Shown in pieces: positions 9,127-17,853 of a stretch of DNA of 64,000 nt (position 1 is its first letter; each line of letters begins with the position of its first letter). The notes beneath the pieces are model-generated. The model was not told the DNA's origin, did no database searches, and saw only the letters and a list, made by a program, of their open reading frames with translations. Source of the stretch: Parapedobacter composti (lineage in GTDB: Bacteria > Bacteroidota > Bacteroidia > Sphingobacteriales > Sphingobacteriaceae); assembly GCF_900112315.1 (NCBI RefSeq), contig NZ_FOLL01000017.1, positions 1-64,000 on the forward strand. The letters run 5' to 3'. The translations under genes and the position numbers were made by a program.

Positions 9127-9924
9127 ATGACATACAGATATTTTGCACCATATATTTTTTGTGTTTTATTCCTGTCCATTACTCTTCCAACGTCCGGTTT
9201 CGCAAATAAGTATGTAGATTCTACCTATGCAGTACGAACCATTGTGCTGGATGCGGGGCATGGGGGGCATATCCCGGGGGCACGTGGTGCCATATCGCTT
9301 GAAAAAAATATCGCCCTGCAGGTTGCGTTGAAATTAGGCAAGGCCCTTGAGGCCGAAATACCCGGTGTTAAGGTTTACTATACACGCACAACGGATGTAA
9401 ACGTGGAGCTTTACAAACGTATCGAGTTTGCTAATCAAAAACGGGCCGATTTGTTTATTTCCATCCATTGCAATGCAGCGCCATCACGGCGGACACAGGT
9501 AAGGGGCACGGAGACTTTTGTGTCAGGTTTTCATCGGTTAGGCGAACAGGATGCGGCAATCCGGGAGAATGCGGATATCCTGCTGGAAGAAAACTACAAA
9601 GAAAACTACAGCGGTTTTGATCCGAATGATCCAGAAAGCTATATCCTGTTTTCGCTGATGAAGAACCAGTTCCGCGAGCAGAGCATCCACTTGGCCTCGT
9701 TCATCCAAGACCAATATGCCAAATCCGGAAGGGTAGACCGCGGTGTGCAGGAACTGGGTTTGCAGGTATTGGCGGGAGCGGGCATGCCGGCCGTGCTAAC
9801 CGAGATTGGCTTTATCAGCCATCCTGAAGAAGAGCGGTATATGAATTCCGAAAAGGGGCAGGCCGAAATCGTGAAGAACCTGGTTGACGCAATTAAGGCA
9901 TACAAGCGGCATGTGGAACGGTAA
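9127..9924 (+). CDS. N-acetylmuramoyl-L-alanine amidase (Amidase_3)
   Basis: 265 residues from ATG 9127, chosen because a signal peptide starts there (MTYRYFAPYIFCVLFLSIT); an upstream in-frame ATG at 9079 would place 16 residues before it. The zinc amidase motifs are visible: VLDAGHGG, the glutamate in LEKNIAL, SIHCNA, and the catalytic glutamate in TEIGFISHPEE. The enzyme cleaves the bond between N-acetylmuramic acid and the stem peptide in the periplasm, for cell separation or wall turnover. It precedes the MCE gene by 59 bp, a pairing common in Bacteroidota, and diverges from the LptD-like gene. Confidence 0.93.
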   Translation: MTYRYFAPYIFCVLFLSITLPTSGFANKYVDSTYAVRTIVLDAGHGGHIPGARGAISLEKNIALQVALKLGKALEAEIPGVKVYYTRTTDVNVELYKRIEFANQKRADLFISIHCNAAPSRRTQVRGTETFVSGFHRLGEQDAAIRENADILLEENYKENYSGFDPNDPESYILFSLMKNQFREQSIHLASFIQDQYAKSGRVDRGVQELGLQVLAGAGMPAVLTEIGFISHPEEERYMNSEKGQAEIVKNLVDAIKAYKRHVER

Positions 9925-9973
9925 TTGCCTGTAATAAAATATAGCTGCCAACAATACGGATTTAAAAACAAAC

Positions 9974-9979
9974 AGGAGG
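9974..9979 (+). promoter_or_regulatory. strong Shine-Dalgarno that sets a TTG start
   Basis: AGGAGG lies 4 nt before TTG 9984-9986. Strong SD sequences are uncommon in this phylum. No ATG or GTG fits the start of the MCE protein, so this site supports the TTG as the start codon. Confidence 0.7.
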
Positions 9980-9983
9980 CATT

Positions 9984-10928
9984 TTGAAAATAGCAAACGA
10001 AACCAAGGTAGGTATATTGGCTGTCGTGGCCATCGCCATACTCATTTTAGGGTACCGCTTCCTAAAAGGCAATGATGTGTTCAGCAATGAACACACGTTC
10101 TATGCAACCTATGAGCGGGTAGACGGCCTCACGGAATCGAAGCCCATTCTGGTAAACGGCTACCAGATAGGCCGTGTGTCTGACATGAAGTTACAGGCGG
10201 ACGGGCGTATACGTACCGAATTCAAAGTAAAGGGGAGTTACGCCATTCCCGCCAACACCGTGGCGCGCCTGGCCAGTACGGATCTGCTGGGCGGCAAAGC
10301 CATAGTTTTTGAACTTGGAAATAGCACGCAGTATGCCAAAGACGGGGATGAACTGAAGGCCGGTTTACAGCCGAATATCATGGAGCAGGTGGAGCCCATA
10401 CAGAAAAAGGCGCAGGATATTGCCGTTACGTTGGATTCCGTGCTGAGCGCCATCAACAACACCATCAATGCCGATTTTCAGCGCGATTTTAACCGGAGCA
10501 TTAACAGCATTGCCAATTCCCTTCAAAACTTAGAAGGCATTACCAGGCAACTGGACGGCATGGTAGTGTCTGAGCGCAACCGTATCAGCCATATTATGGC
10601 TAATGTAGAATCCATTACCGGCAACCTGAAAGACAACAACGAACGCATCGCCCAGGTATTGGCTAACCTTGATAGTATTACCGATCAGGTAGCGAAAGCC
10701 AATTTCGCACATACGATTAACAGCGCCAATAAAGCGATGGCGGATTTCCAGTCCATTGCCGATCGGATAAACCGGGGGCAGGGTTCCATTGGCATGCTGT
10801 TAAACGACGAACAGCTGTATCAGCACCTGAACCAGGCTTCCCAGAACCTGGAGGAACTCATTGCTGATATGAAGGCGCGTCCGGGCAGGTACGTGCATTT
10901 TTCGGTTTTTGGTCGTCGGACCGATTAA
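9984..10928 (+). CDS. MCE/MlaD family membrane-anchored lipid-transport protein
   Basis: 314 residues from TTG 9984. One N-terminal TM helix (VGILAVVAIAILILGYRFL) anchors the protein in the inner membrane. An MCE domain follows (residues about 38-115: YATYERVDGLTESKPILVNGYQIG, split: YATYERVDGLTES and KPILVNGYQIG). The rest is mainly helical and coiled-coil-like with Asn/Gln/Ser-rich heptads, ending in GQGSIGMLLNDEQLY. MCE proteins form hexamers that carry phospholipids between the inner and outer membranes. No permease or ATPase gene is adjacent; the amidase is upstream. Transported lipid unknown. Confidence 0.88.
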   Translation: MKIANETKVGILAVVAIAILILGYRFLKGNDVFSNEHTFYATYERVDGLTESKPILVNGYQIGRVSDMKLQADGRIRTEFKVKGSYAIPANTVARLASTDLLGGKAIVFELGNSTQYAKDGDELKAGLQPNIMEQVEPIQKKAQDIAVTLDSVLSAINNTINADFQRDFNRSINSIANSLQNLEGITRQLDGMVVSERNRISHIMANVESITGNLKDNNERIAQVLANLDSITDQVAKANFAHTINSANKAMADFQSIADRINRGQGSIGMLLNDEQLYQHLNQASQNLEELIADMKARPGRYVHFSVFGRRTD

Positions 10929-10943
10929 AAAAATAAAAAGGTA

Positions 10944-10974
10944 TTGTCAATTTAAAGAATAAGCCTTACTTTTG
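10944..10974 (+). promoter_or_regulatory. Bacteroidota-type promoter of tRNA-Leu
   Basis: TTG (10944-10946) and TACTTTTG (10967-10974) are separated by 20 bp, an exact fit to the -33/-7 consensus of the primary sigma factor in this phylum. The -7 box ends 22 nt before the mature tRNA. Confidence 0.85.
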
Positions 10975-10996
10975 CAGTCCAAATAAAAAATCCTAT

Positions 10997-11078
10997 GCGG
11001 AAGTGGCGTAATTGGTAGCCGCACCAGACTTAGGATCTGGCGCCGAAAGGCGTGGGGGTTCGAGTCCCTTCTTCCGCA
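10997..11078 (+). tRNA. tRNA-Leu, anticodon UAG
   Basis: Acceptor arms GCGGAAG and CTTCCGC pair fully, followed by discriminator A. The anticodon stem CCAGA/TCTGG encloses loop CTTAGGA with anticodon TAG. A long variable arm (CGCCGAAAGGCGT) is typical of class II tRNA-Leu, and the T loop TTCGAGT is present. The CCA end is not encoded. Confidence 0.96.
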
Positions 11079-11084
11079 CTTGAG

Positions 11085-11113
11085 TCCTCCCGAAACATCG
11101 GGGGGATTTTTTA
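11085..11113 (+). terminator. intrinsic terminator after tRNA-Leu
   Basis: TCCTCCCGA and TCGGGGGGA form a stem with a 4-nt loop, followed by six T residues. Confidence 0.8.
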
Positions 11114-11143
11114 TATGAATGCGATAAACGCTTAAAATTGAGT

Positions 11144-12493
11144 ATGAACATTTCACACGAGAACATCGACGAAATCAATGCCGTCATTACAGTAGACCTC
11201 GCTCCGGAGGATTACAATCCGCAAATCGACAAATCCATCAAAGAGCAGGCAAAGAAGGCCAGGTTGCCCGGATTCCGGCCGGGAATGGTGCCCACTGCCC
11301 ATATCCGCCGGGTTTATGGTAAAGCGATACTGTTTGATGAAATCAATAAGCTGGTAAGTGATAAGATCAATGCGTATATCGCAGACAATAAGCTGGAAAT
11401 CCTCGGTCAGCCCCTGCCCGCGGAAGATGATAAAAATGATTACAACTGGGACTTCCAGGATACGTTTTCTTTCCGGTATGAAATCGGCCTGGCACCTCAG
11501 TTTGATGTTCCGTTTACGGAAAAAAGCAAGTTTACCGAATACGTTATCAAGGCTGATGCCGAAACGTTGGAGTCGCGTATCAAAAACCTGCGCCGCAGCT
11601 ACGGTAAAATGACTAACCCGGAAATTTCCGAAGATGGCGATGTGCTGTATGCGGAGCTGAAGCAGGTCGATGCCGAAGGCAACGATATAGCTGGAGGTAT
11701 CGTCAATACCGCTTCTGTGCGTACCGATCTGGTGGACGACAAGAAAATCAGGAAATCTCTGATTGGCCTTAAAAAAGATGACGAAGTAGTTATCGACATA
11801 AAAAAGGCATTTAAGGAAGATGCCCAGATAGCCCGTGTTTTGGCGATTAAGGACGAGGAGGTCGCCGGTTTGGAGCCCGCTACGTTTAAGCTGACGGTGA
11901 AAAATGTAAACCGGCTGGAAGAAGCAGAGCTGGATCAGGCGTTTTACGACAAGCTGTTCGGTGAAGGTATCGTGAAGACCGAAGAGGAATTCCGAGCGAA
12001 AGTAAGGGAAGAGGTGGAAAGTATGTTGGTGCAGAACGCTACCCAGAAGTTGCAGAATGATATTTACCTAAAAGGGTTGGATTCGGTGAAGGTGGATTTT
12101 CCTGAGGCATTTCTAAAAAGGTGGTTGAAAGCTACCAACCCAGAAATCAAAGAAGACGAGCTGGAAGAAGGTTTTGCTGATTTTCTGAAGAACCTGAAGT
12201 GGACACTTATAGAAAACCGCATCATCACGCAGAACGGATTGGAGGTGAAATACGAGGAGGTGCTGTCGCTGGCTAAAGAGCGCATTGCCGCACAGATAAA
12301 AATGTATAATCCTGGCCAGGAAGCTACCGACCAGCAATTGGCTCAATATGCCGTGCAGCTGTTGAGCGACAAAGAGCAGGCAAACCGCCTGTTTGATGAA
12401 GTAAAGGCTTTGAAGGTGTTTGACTTTGTGAAAGGGCTGGTAAAGCTCGAAAAGAAGGAAATCGAATACAACAAGTTTCTGGAACTGAAGTAA
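11144..12493 (+). CDS. tig: trigger factor, ribosome-associated chaperone
   Basis: 449 residues from ATG 11144; a TTG two codons upstream is also in frame. The N-terminal ribosome-binding domain carries a GFRPGMVP signature (E. coli has GFRxGKVP). The middle PPIase-like region is poorly conserved, as is usual in Bacteroidota, and the C-terminal helical arms follow. It binds nascent chains at the ribosome exit tunnel. A terminator ends the transcript. No clear promoter is visible between the tRNA terminator and the start. Confidence 0.92.
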   Translation: MNISHENIDEINAVITVDLAPEDYNPQIDKSIKEQAKKARLPGFRPGMVPTAHIRRVYGKAILFDEINKLVSDKINAYIADNKLEILGQPLPAEDDKNDYNWDFQDTFSFRYEIGLAPQFDVPFTEKSKFTEYVIKADAETLESRIKNLRRSYGKMTNPEISEDGDVLYAELKQVDAEGNDIAGGIVNTASVRTDLVDDKKIRKSLIGLKKDDEVVIDIKKAFKEDAQIARVLAIKDEEVAGLEPATFKLTVKNVNRLEEAELDQAFYDKLFGEGIVKTEEEFRAKVREEVESMLVQNATQKLQNDIYLKGLDSVKVDFPEAFLKRWLKATNPEIKEDELEEGFADFLKNLKWTLIENRIITQNGLEVKYEEVLSLAKERIAAQIKMYNPGQEATDQQLAQYAVQLLSDKEQANRLFDEVKALKVFDFVKGLVKLEKKEIEYNKFLELK

Positions 12494-12511
12494 GTAAAGT
12501 TTAACATAAAA

Positions 12512-12539
12512 AGAGGCGCATTTGCGCCTCCTTTTTTTT
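12512..12539 (+). terminator. intrinsic terminator of tig
   Basis: GAGGCGCA and TGCGCCTC form a perfect 8-bp stem with a 2-nt loop, followed by a run of T residues. Confidence 0.9.
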
Positions 12540-12544
12540 GCCCT

Positions 12545-12586
12545 TTATTTTTGTGTGGCTACAAATTATTTTTGTGTGGCTACAAA
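12545..12586. repeat. 21-bp tandem duplication across a stop codon
   Basis: Two identical 21-bp units (12545-12565 and 12566-12586) each encode, on the minus strand, the last six residues FVATQK and a TAA stop. The gene ends at the first stop; the second copy lies just beyond it. Confidence 0.95.
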
Positions 12587-13351
12587 CTTGGCCAAGGGTG
12601 CCATCCGTGCGCGGAACAGTTGCAGGGTATCACCCTGCAAGTGATAGCTGTCCGCTGTTTCAAGCGCGCGCTTCAGCCCATCTTCCACCTCCATTTTCTC
12701 GCAGGCCATCATGGTACCGATAAGCTGGGAGAATTTTATCCGGTTGGGTTCCTTCAATTCATAAGTTCCCCCCAAACCGTTGCATCCACCATTGGCTTCA
12801 AGGCGCTTTTCTTCTTCATTGAGTCTGATGTAGGGTTCTTTTTGGGTCATTTCCGATGTTACCGCCTTCCCGTTTACTTCCACGAGCTTCCAATATTGTC
12901 CGGTAACGGTTTGCGTAACCTTGTGCAACACGTACTGATCGGCGAGATCGCCTGTAATCCGGTTGCCTTCCATATCCAGGTGTATGAGCCTGTTTTCGCC
13001 CACTTGAAATTTCTCTCCACGATCGGCCAACGTGATGCTGCTTCCCCTTTCATCCCACTTGAATTGGCCAGACTCGGTGAACACCGAGTCGCTTTTGTCG
13101 ATATATTGTGTGCTGAGCCGGTACGTTTCATCGTCATTGAGCGTGATGCTGTACCGGATGCCGGGACAATCGGCGCAGGGCAATGTGCCATTGTAAGTGC
13201 CCGCCCAATCCACCGAATTGCGGCTGTTATGGATGGTATCCGCAACGGTTGTTGCTTGGTTAGACGTTGTTTTCTGGCTTTGGCACGCCGAGGCGGCTAA
13301 CGCTATGGCTGCTATGCAGCCAATGGTCCGTGTTAAAGATGCGGCTTTCAT
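12566..13351 (-). CDS. NlpE-like plus META (HslJ) domain lipoprotein
   Basis: 261 residues. The N-terminus is a lipoprotein signal (IALAASAC). The first half resembles the NlpE N-terminal/copper-resistance domain with the CxxC-type motif GTLPCADCPGI. The second half is a META/HslJ domain (YWKLVEVNGKAV, NGGCNGLGGTYEL, TMMACEKMEVE). NlpE-type proteins sense surface or envelope stress in other bacteria; META domains are linked to heat-shock or novobiocin tolerance. It stands alone on the minus strand between tig and endonuclease V. Its last 21 bp are duplicated downstream. Confidence 0.85.
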   Translation of the reverse strand: MKAASLTRTIGCIAAIALAASACQSQKTTSNQATTVADTIHNSRNSVDWAGTYNGTLPCADCPGIRYSITLNDDETYRLSTQYIDKSDSVFTESGQFKWDERGSSITLADRGEKFQVGENRLIHLDMEGNRITGDLADQYVLHKVTQTVTGQYWKLVEVNGKAVTSEMTQKEPYIRLNEEEKRLEANGGCNGLGGTYELKEPNRIKFSQLIGTMMACEKMEVEDGLKRALETADSYHLQGDTLQLFRARMAPLAKFVATQK

Positions 13352-13460
13352 TATGATCCATTGTTTCGGATATTAGCAGCATAAAACGTACCAATTTTTA
13401 TGCTTATCAGTTGCGCATTGCAGCCGATATTCGTATGTTGCTAAATCCAAAACACAAGAC

Positions 13461-14147
13461 ATGGATAATTACGATACGCTAACCATCACAGAGGCTACGG
13501 CAATACAAAAAGATTTGCGCCAGCGGGTAGATACGGCCGACCGGCCGTTGGCCATCCGGCTCATCGGGGGCGCCGATATTTCGTTAAATTTATACAGCAC
13601 CACCATTTACGCGGGCATCATCGTGCTGTCTTTTCCGGAGTTGCGGCCCGTCGGGTGGTCGCTTGTCCAAGCAGAAACCCGTTTCCCTTATGTGCCGGGG
13701 TATCTGGCATTCCGGGAAGTGCCGGCCCTGGTGGCGGCATGGAAACAATTGCCCGAAAAGCCAGATGTGTTGGTCATAGACGGCCATGGCATTGCTCATC
13801 CCCGCAGAATGGGCATCGCCGCCCACTTCGGCGTTGAAACGGGGCAGGCGAGCATGGGATGCGCCAAGAAATTGCTTACAGGGAGTTACCAAGAGCCCGG
13901 ACTCGCCGTCGGCTCCTATAGCCCTATTCTGGCCGGTACGGAGCAGATAGGTTATGCCTTCCGGAGCAAAACCAAGGTGGCGCCGGTTTTCGTGTCGCCC
14001 GGCCATCGGGTGGGGATGGATAATAGTCTGGCGGTTATCCGCCAATGTGTGGGCCGCTACCGCATACCCGAACCCACGCGTCTCGCGCATGAGCTGGTTA
14101 ACCGGTTTCGGAGGAGCGAACTGGCTGAAGGTTGGTCGGCTTGCTAA
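13461..14147 (+). CDS. nfi: endonuclease V (deoxyinosine 3' endonuclease)
   Basis: 228 residues, the usual length. Catalytic motifs are present: Asp39 in GGADIS, the glutamate in YVPGYLAFRE, and IDGHGIAHPRRMGIA with metal-binding Asp and His. The aromatic PYVPGY wedge that senses the damaged base is intact. The enzyme cuts one phosphodiester 3' to deoxyinosine in deaminated DNA. It runs toward a convergent gene with only 6 bp between. Confidence 0.95.
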   Translation: MDNYDTLTITEATAIQKDLRQRVDTADRPLAIRLIGGADISLNLYSTTIYAGIIVLSFPELRPVGWSLVQAETRFPYVPGYLAFREVPALVAAWKQLPEKPDVLVIDGHGIAHPRRMGIAAHFGVETGQASMGCAKKLLTGSYQEPGLAVGSYSPILAGTEQIGYAFRSKTKVAPVFVSPGHRVGMDNSLAVIRQCVGRYRIPEPTRLAHELVNRFRRSELAEGWSAC

Positions 14148-14153
14148 GGTATG

Positions 14154-14669
14154 CTAATCCCGCCGGTCTTCGGGGGGCAGCTCCATAAAATTCCGGCTGC
14201 GCACAAGTGCCGGTTTGCGCCATTTGGCCCACCACAGGTAACCGTAATAGCCCAGCAGCGCTGCGGGGATGCCCGTTACTATTCCGCCGGCAACCAATGA
14301 AACGAACACCAGTTTGCCGGCATTCCAGATGATAAGTGCAAAGTCCCAGCTGATGGTCTGGGGGAAATCAAAATCCAGTTGCAGGTTAAGCAGGCGCTTG
14401 CCCAGCCAGTAATTAAAGTAAAAGATAGGAAGTCCCGTAACGGCGTTGGTGTTGAACACAGCCATGCATGCAGCGGTTTTGTTTACCTTCATCCAAGACG
14501 CCATGAAATAGGCAATAAATACCTGGAATCCCGGTAGGGGCATCATCCCGATGAAAGATCCGAGTGCAAATCCCCTTGCAATATAGGTAGGGGAGCCGCT
14601 GAGGGAAAACAGTTTTCTCCTCAATAGCCGTACGCGGCGTTTGAACGCAGAACTGCTTTTGGTTGCCAT
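14154..14669 (-). CDS. DUF2062 domain membrane protein
   Basis: 171 residues from ATG 14667-14669; the longer frame to 14750 lacks family similarity at its N-terminus. The DUF2062 core has ARGFALGSFIGMMPLPGFQV followed by three or four TM helices and FNTNAVTGLPIFYFNYWLG (split at Gly-Leu in the protein). DUF2062 proteins are inner-membrane proteins of unknown function, sometimes fused to glycosyltransferases. Convergent with endonuclease V. Confidence 0.85.
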   Translation of the reverse strand: MATKSSSAFKRRVRLLRRKLFSLSGSPTYIARGFALGSFIGMMPLPGFQVFIAYFMASWMKVNKTAACMAVFNTNAVTGLPIFYFNYWLGKRLLNLQLDFDFPQTISWDFALIIWNAGKLVFVSLVAGGIVTGIPAALLGYYGYLWWAKWRKPALVRSRNFMELPPEDRRD

Positions 14670-14766
14670 AATGGGATGAGCTGGGCTTGCATGCCACAAA
14701 TATAAGCTCTGCTTTGCTTTTATGGAAACACAATTGTCAGCGTTTCTCACCGGCTGTTAAGCCGGC

Positions 14767-15882
14767 TTACTGCGGCAGCCTCACTTTGTATACGCGGTAA
14801 GGGTATTCTACGTTATCTTGGCCGTTGTTCCACGCCGGGTCGCGTTGCAGTTGTGCGCATGAAACGTAGAGGTAGCCGTCGGATCCGATGCCGAATGAAT
14901 CCGGCCAGATCAGCCGGGAGTCCCGTACCAACGTATGCAGCCTGCCGTCAGGCGACAAATACTTGATGCTGTAGTCCATGGACGAGGTGAGGTAGATATT
15001 TCCCTTATTGTCGGCAATAAGCCCATGGGTAACAGTGGTTTTTCCCATATCCTCCACATGCTGCGCCAATTCAGCATCGGTCAGCGACGCATCAGCCAAA
15101 TAACGCGTTTCGATGCGGTAAAGATTAAGCTTATTGATGGGTTTGAAATAAAAATACCGGTTGTCTTTGGTGAGCGCTATCCCATTTACATTCGAGCGGA
15201 ACGGGTTGCCGTTGCCATCGCGCATTTCCTTGCCGTCATAGCTGAGCACCACATCCGGATCGGCCGTGGTGGAGGGTTGATTGCTTAATACTGTCCTGGA
15301 GGTTCCCGACGCCAAATCCAGCACCACGATGGCCGCCCGGCCCGGATCCGAAAGGTAGGCCAGTTTTTTTTCGGTATCGATGCGCATATCGTTGAGTCCC
15401 GCGGTTTTCCTGTCGATGTCCTCAAACGTATACACCCGCTCCACACGGTCGTTGGCCAGGTTGATTTTCAGGAGCTTGAATGCCCCTTCGGCAGCCTCGC
15501 TGCCCTGACCGCCGAATATTGATCCTTTCGGTGCCGGCTTTGAGTCCAGCACCCAAAGGTAATCTTCGGTATCGACATACAGATCCTGTACATTTACGAA
15601 GCGTGTGGCCGAGTCGCCTGCATAGGTATTCCAAGCGACGTCCGGATAGGGTTGAGGCTTTCCGTCAATAATTTCGGTAAGGCTATACCGGTGGTCCTTC
15701 CCTTGGTATGGAAAAGAAACGAAGAGCCTGTTGGTTGACGACACGCTAACACCGATGGGCCGGTGTTTTCCAAATTCGGCTACCGGGATGAGCGCGTCGC
15801 TAGTGTGCCGCTGCTGTGCCATGCAATGCTCCGCGATGGCAAGCAGGCCGATTGAAAGGATGCTTATGGTTATGGTGCTCAT
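14767..15882 (-). CDS. major royal jelly protein/yellow-type secreted beta-propeller
   Basis: 371 residues from ATG 15880-15882, chosen because a signal peptide (MSTITISILSIGLLAIAEHCMAQ, cut after AQ) starts there. The propeller motifs FVNVQDLYVD, YLWVLDSK, LNDMRID and NVNGIALTKDNRYFYF match the MRJP/yellow family (PF03022). Bacterial members are secreted six-bladed propellers, often annotated gluconolactonase-like, with no firm activity. It begins 1 nt after the aldo/keto reductase stop codon, so the two form an operon. Confidence 0.85.
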   Translation of the reverse strand: MSTITISILSIGLLAIAEHCMAQQRHTSDALIPVAEFGKHRPIGVSVSSTNRLFVSFPYQGKDHRYSLTEIIDGKPQPYPDVAWNTYAGDSATRFVNVQDLYVDTEDYLWVLDSKPAPKGSIFGGQGSEAAEGAFKLLKINLANDRVERVYTFEDIDRKTAGLNDMRIDTEKKLAYLSDPGRAAIVVLDLASGTSRTVLSNQPSTTADPDVVLSYDGKEMRDGNGNPFRSNVNGIALTKDNRYFYFKPINKLNLYRIETRYLADASLTDAELAQHVEDMGKTTVTHGLIADNKGNIYLTSSMDYSIKYLSPDGRLHTLVRDSRLIWPDSFGIGSDGYLYVSCAQLQRDPAWNNGQDNVEYPYRVYKVRLPQ

Positions 15883-15883
15883 T

Positions 15884-16831
15884 TTAACTGCTGGCTTTAT
15901 CCAATATTTCCAGATCCTCGTTGTCCAGTTTAAGTTCCGGGGCGGCAAAAAGTGTTTCCAGTTGCTCTTTGCTCGTTGCACTTACGATGGGCGCGCCCAC
16001 ATGGGGCTGCGCAAGCAGCCAAGCCAACGCCACCGTGGCAGGGGAGGAGGCCCGGTGCTTAGCGGCTACCTGATCCAGTGCACTGAGCACGCCAAGCCCC
16101 TGTTCATTGAGGTACTTCTTAACCCCGCCGCCACGCACGCTTTTCCCTAAATCGGCCTCGCTGCGGTATTTACCCGAGAGGAACCCCGCTGCCAGCGCCC
16201 AATACGGGAATACGGTCAACTGATGCCGTTCCGCCAGCGGTGCATATTCCGTTTCGTATGCCCTACGCTCCACAAGGTTATAATGCGGCTGCAGCGCCAC
16301 ATAGCGGGGCAATCCCGTTTTTTCGGCCAGTGCGAGCGACTCTTCCAGCCGTGCGGGTGATACATTGGATGCCCCGATGTACCGTACCTTGCCGGCCTTG
16401 ATGACTTCATCGTAGGCCGCAAGCGTTTCCTCCACCGGCGTATTGTTATCGTCGTAGTGGGTATAGTACAGATCGATGTGGTCCGTCTGCAGGCGGCGGA
16501 GCGATTCATCCACCGATTTCAGGATATGCTTCCGGCTGATATCAAACGGATGTTCGCGGGTCTCCGAACCCACTTTGGTGGCGATAACCACCTTATTGCG
16601 GAGGCCACGGCTTTTGAGCCAGTTGCCGATGATGGTTTCAGATTGGCCACCCGTACCGTTTACCCACCATGCATACGTGTCGGCTGTGTCAATGAAATCA
16701 AAGCCACCTTCTATAAACGCATCCAGTATTGAAAACGATTGCTTTTCATCGAGCGTCCAGCCAAATACATTGCCCCCGAAATTGATGCGTGCCACTTCCA
16801 GATCCGATGTGCCTATTTTAACTTTTTCCAT
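15884..16831 (-). CDS. aldo/keto reductase
   Basis: 315 residues from ATG 16829-16831 (MEKVKIGTSDLEV). The TIM-barrel signature is present: FIDTADTYAWW with catalytic Asp and Tyr, lysine in VVIATKVG, and histidine in DLYYTHYDD, giving the D-Y-K-H tetrad. The C-terminal NADP-binding segment includes PIVSATSKEQLE. It reduces aldehydes or sugars with NADPH; substrate unknown. First gene of a two-gene operon with the MRJP-like protein, which hints at work on a lactone or sugar derivative. Confidence 0.92.
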   Translation of the reverse strand: MEKVKIGTSDLEVARINFGGNVFGWTLDEKQSFSILDAFIEGGFDFIDTADTYAWWVNGTGGQSETIIGNWLKSRGLRNKVVIATKVGSETREHPFDISRKHILKSVDESLRRLQTDHIDLYYTHYDDNNTPVEETLAAYDEVIKAGKVRYIGASNVSPARLEESLALAEKTGLPRYVALQPHYNLVERRAYETEYAPLAERHQLTVFPYWALAAGFLSGKYRSEADLGKSVRGGGVKKYLNEQGLGVLSALDQVAAKHRASSPATVALAWLLAQPHVGAPIVSATSKEQLETLFAAPELKLDNEDLEILDKASS

Positions 16832-16986
16832 ATCATTAAATACGTTGCGTGAAGCCTTTTGTTTGCCGTAAAGGACGCACAAACCCGTCAAACAAACGCC
16901 ATTATACTGTCAAAATGCGATATGGAGCGTTGCATTCGGCGGTTATAAAGGAATTTACCTAAGTTTGCCGTAAAAAAGCAAGAGCA

Positions 16987-17853
16987 ATGATCTTAGCGAA
17001 TGAATGGCTGGAGGCCGAGATTAATCCCAAAGGAGCCGAACTGAAGCACCTTCGCAGTAAAACGCACAACCATGAATACCTATGGCATGCCGATTCCAGG
17101 TATTGGGCGAAAACGAGTCCGGTGCTGTTTCCCATAGTTGGTGCGCTGAAAGGCGGCACCTATCAATACGGCGGCAACACCTACCAGTTACCCCGTCATG
17201 GGTTTGCACGGGATGAGGTATTTGAAGTACAGCAGCTTTCCGGTGCTGAAGCCGTGTTTACCTTGCGCGACACGGATGAAACGCACAATCGTTACCCGTT
17301 TGCTTTCCGGTTGGCCCTTCGTTACCAGCTTGATGGCCGCGCGTTGCGCTGCACCTACGAGGTGCATAATCCTGACGATGTGCCGTTGCTTTTTTCCATC
17401 GGCGGGCACCCCGCATTTGCAACCCCCGCAGGCGCAGGCGGGCTTTCTTATACTGATTACTACCTGGAATTCCCCGAAGACGAAGCGTTGCATTGCCATG
17501 CACTGGAGGACAACCTGATTTCGCCCGAAATACGCACCATAACCCTGAAAAACCACCGGCTGCCACTTCGGTACGACCTGTTTTATGGCGATGCGCTCGT
17601 GCTTAAAACATTGAAGAGCAGCGAAATCAGTTTACGGAATCATGTCAATGACCGAGCGGTCCGTTTTCGGTTTGCAGGCTTCCCTTATTTCGGTATATGG
17701 GCGGCCAAAGGAGCTGATTTTGTGTGTTTGGAACCCTGGTGCGGCATAGCCGATGCGGTGGGGCATAACCAGCGGCTGGAAGATAAGGAGGGGATACAGC
17801 GTTTGGATGGGGGCATAACATGGACCCGGAGCTGGGAGGTGCACGTCGAATGA
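16987..17853 (+). CDS. aldose 1-epimerase family (LacX-like) protein
   Basis: 288 residues, full length for this branch of the mutarotase family. Visible features include FPIVGALKGG, the conserved PRHGFARD, the catalytic-type histidine in FSIGGHPAF and glutamate in LEPWCGIAD. Mutarotases interconvert alpha and beta sugar anomers; LacX-like members have undefined substrates. A -7 box TAAGTTTG lies at 16960-16967, 20 nt before the start. Its stop overlaps the Nudix start as ATGA. Confidence 0.9.
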   Translation: MILANEWLEAEINPKGAELKHLRSKTHNHEYLWHADSRYWAKTSPVLFPIVGALKGGTYQYGGNTYQLPRHGFARDEVFEVQQLSGAEAVFTLRDTDETHNRYPFAFRLALRYQLDGRALRCTYEVHNPDDVPLLFSIGGHPAFATPAGAGGLSYTDYYLEFPEDEALHCHALEDNLISPEIRTITLKNHRLPLRYDLFYGDALVLKTLKSSEISLRNHVNDRAVRFRFAGFPYFGIWAAKGADFVCLEPWCGIADAVGHNQRLEDKEGIQRLDGGITWTRSWEVHVE

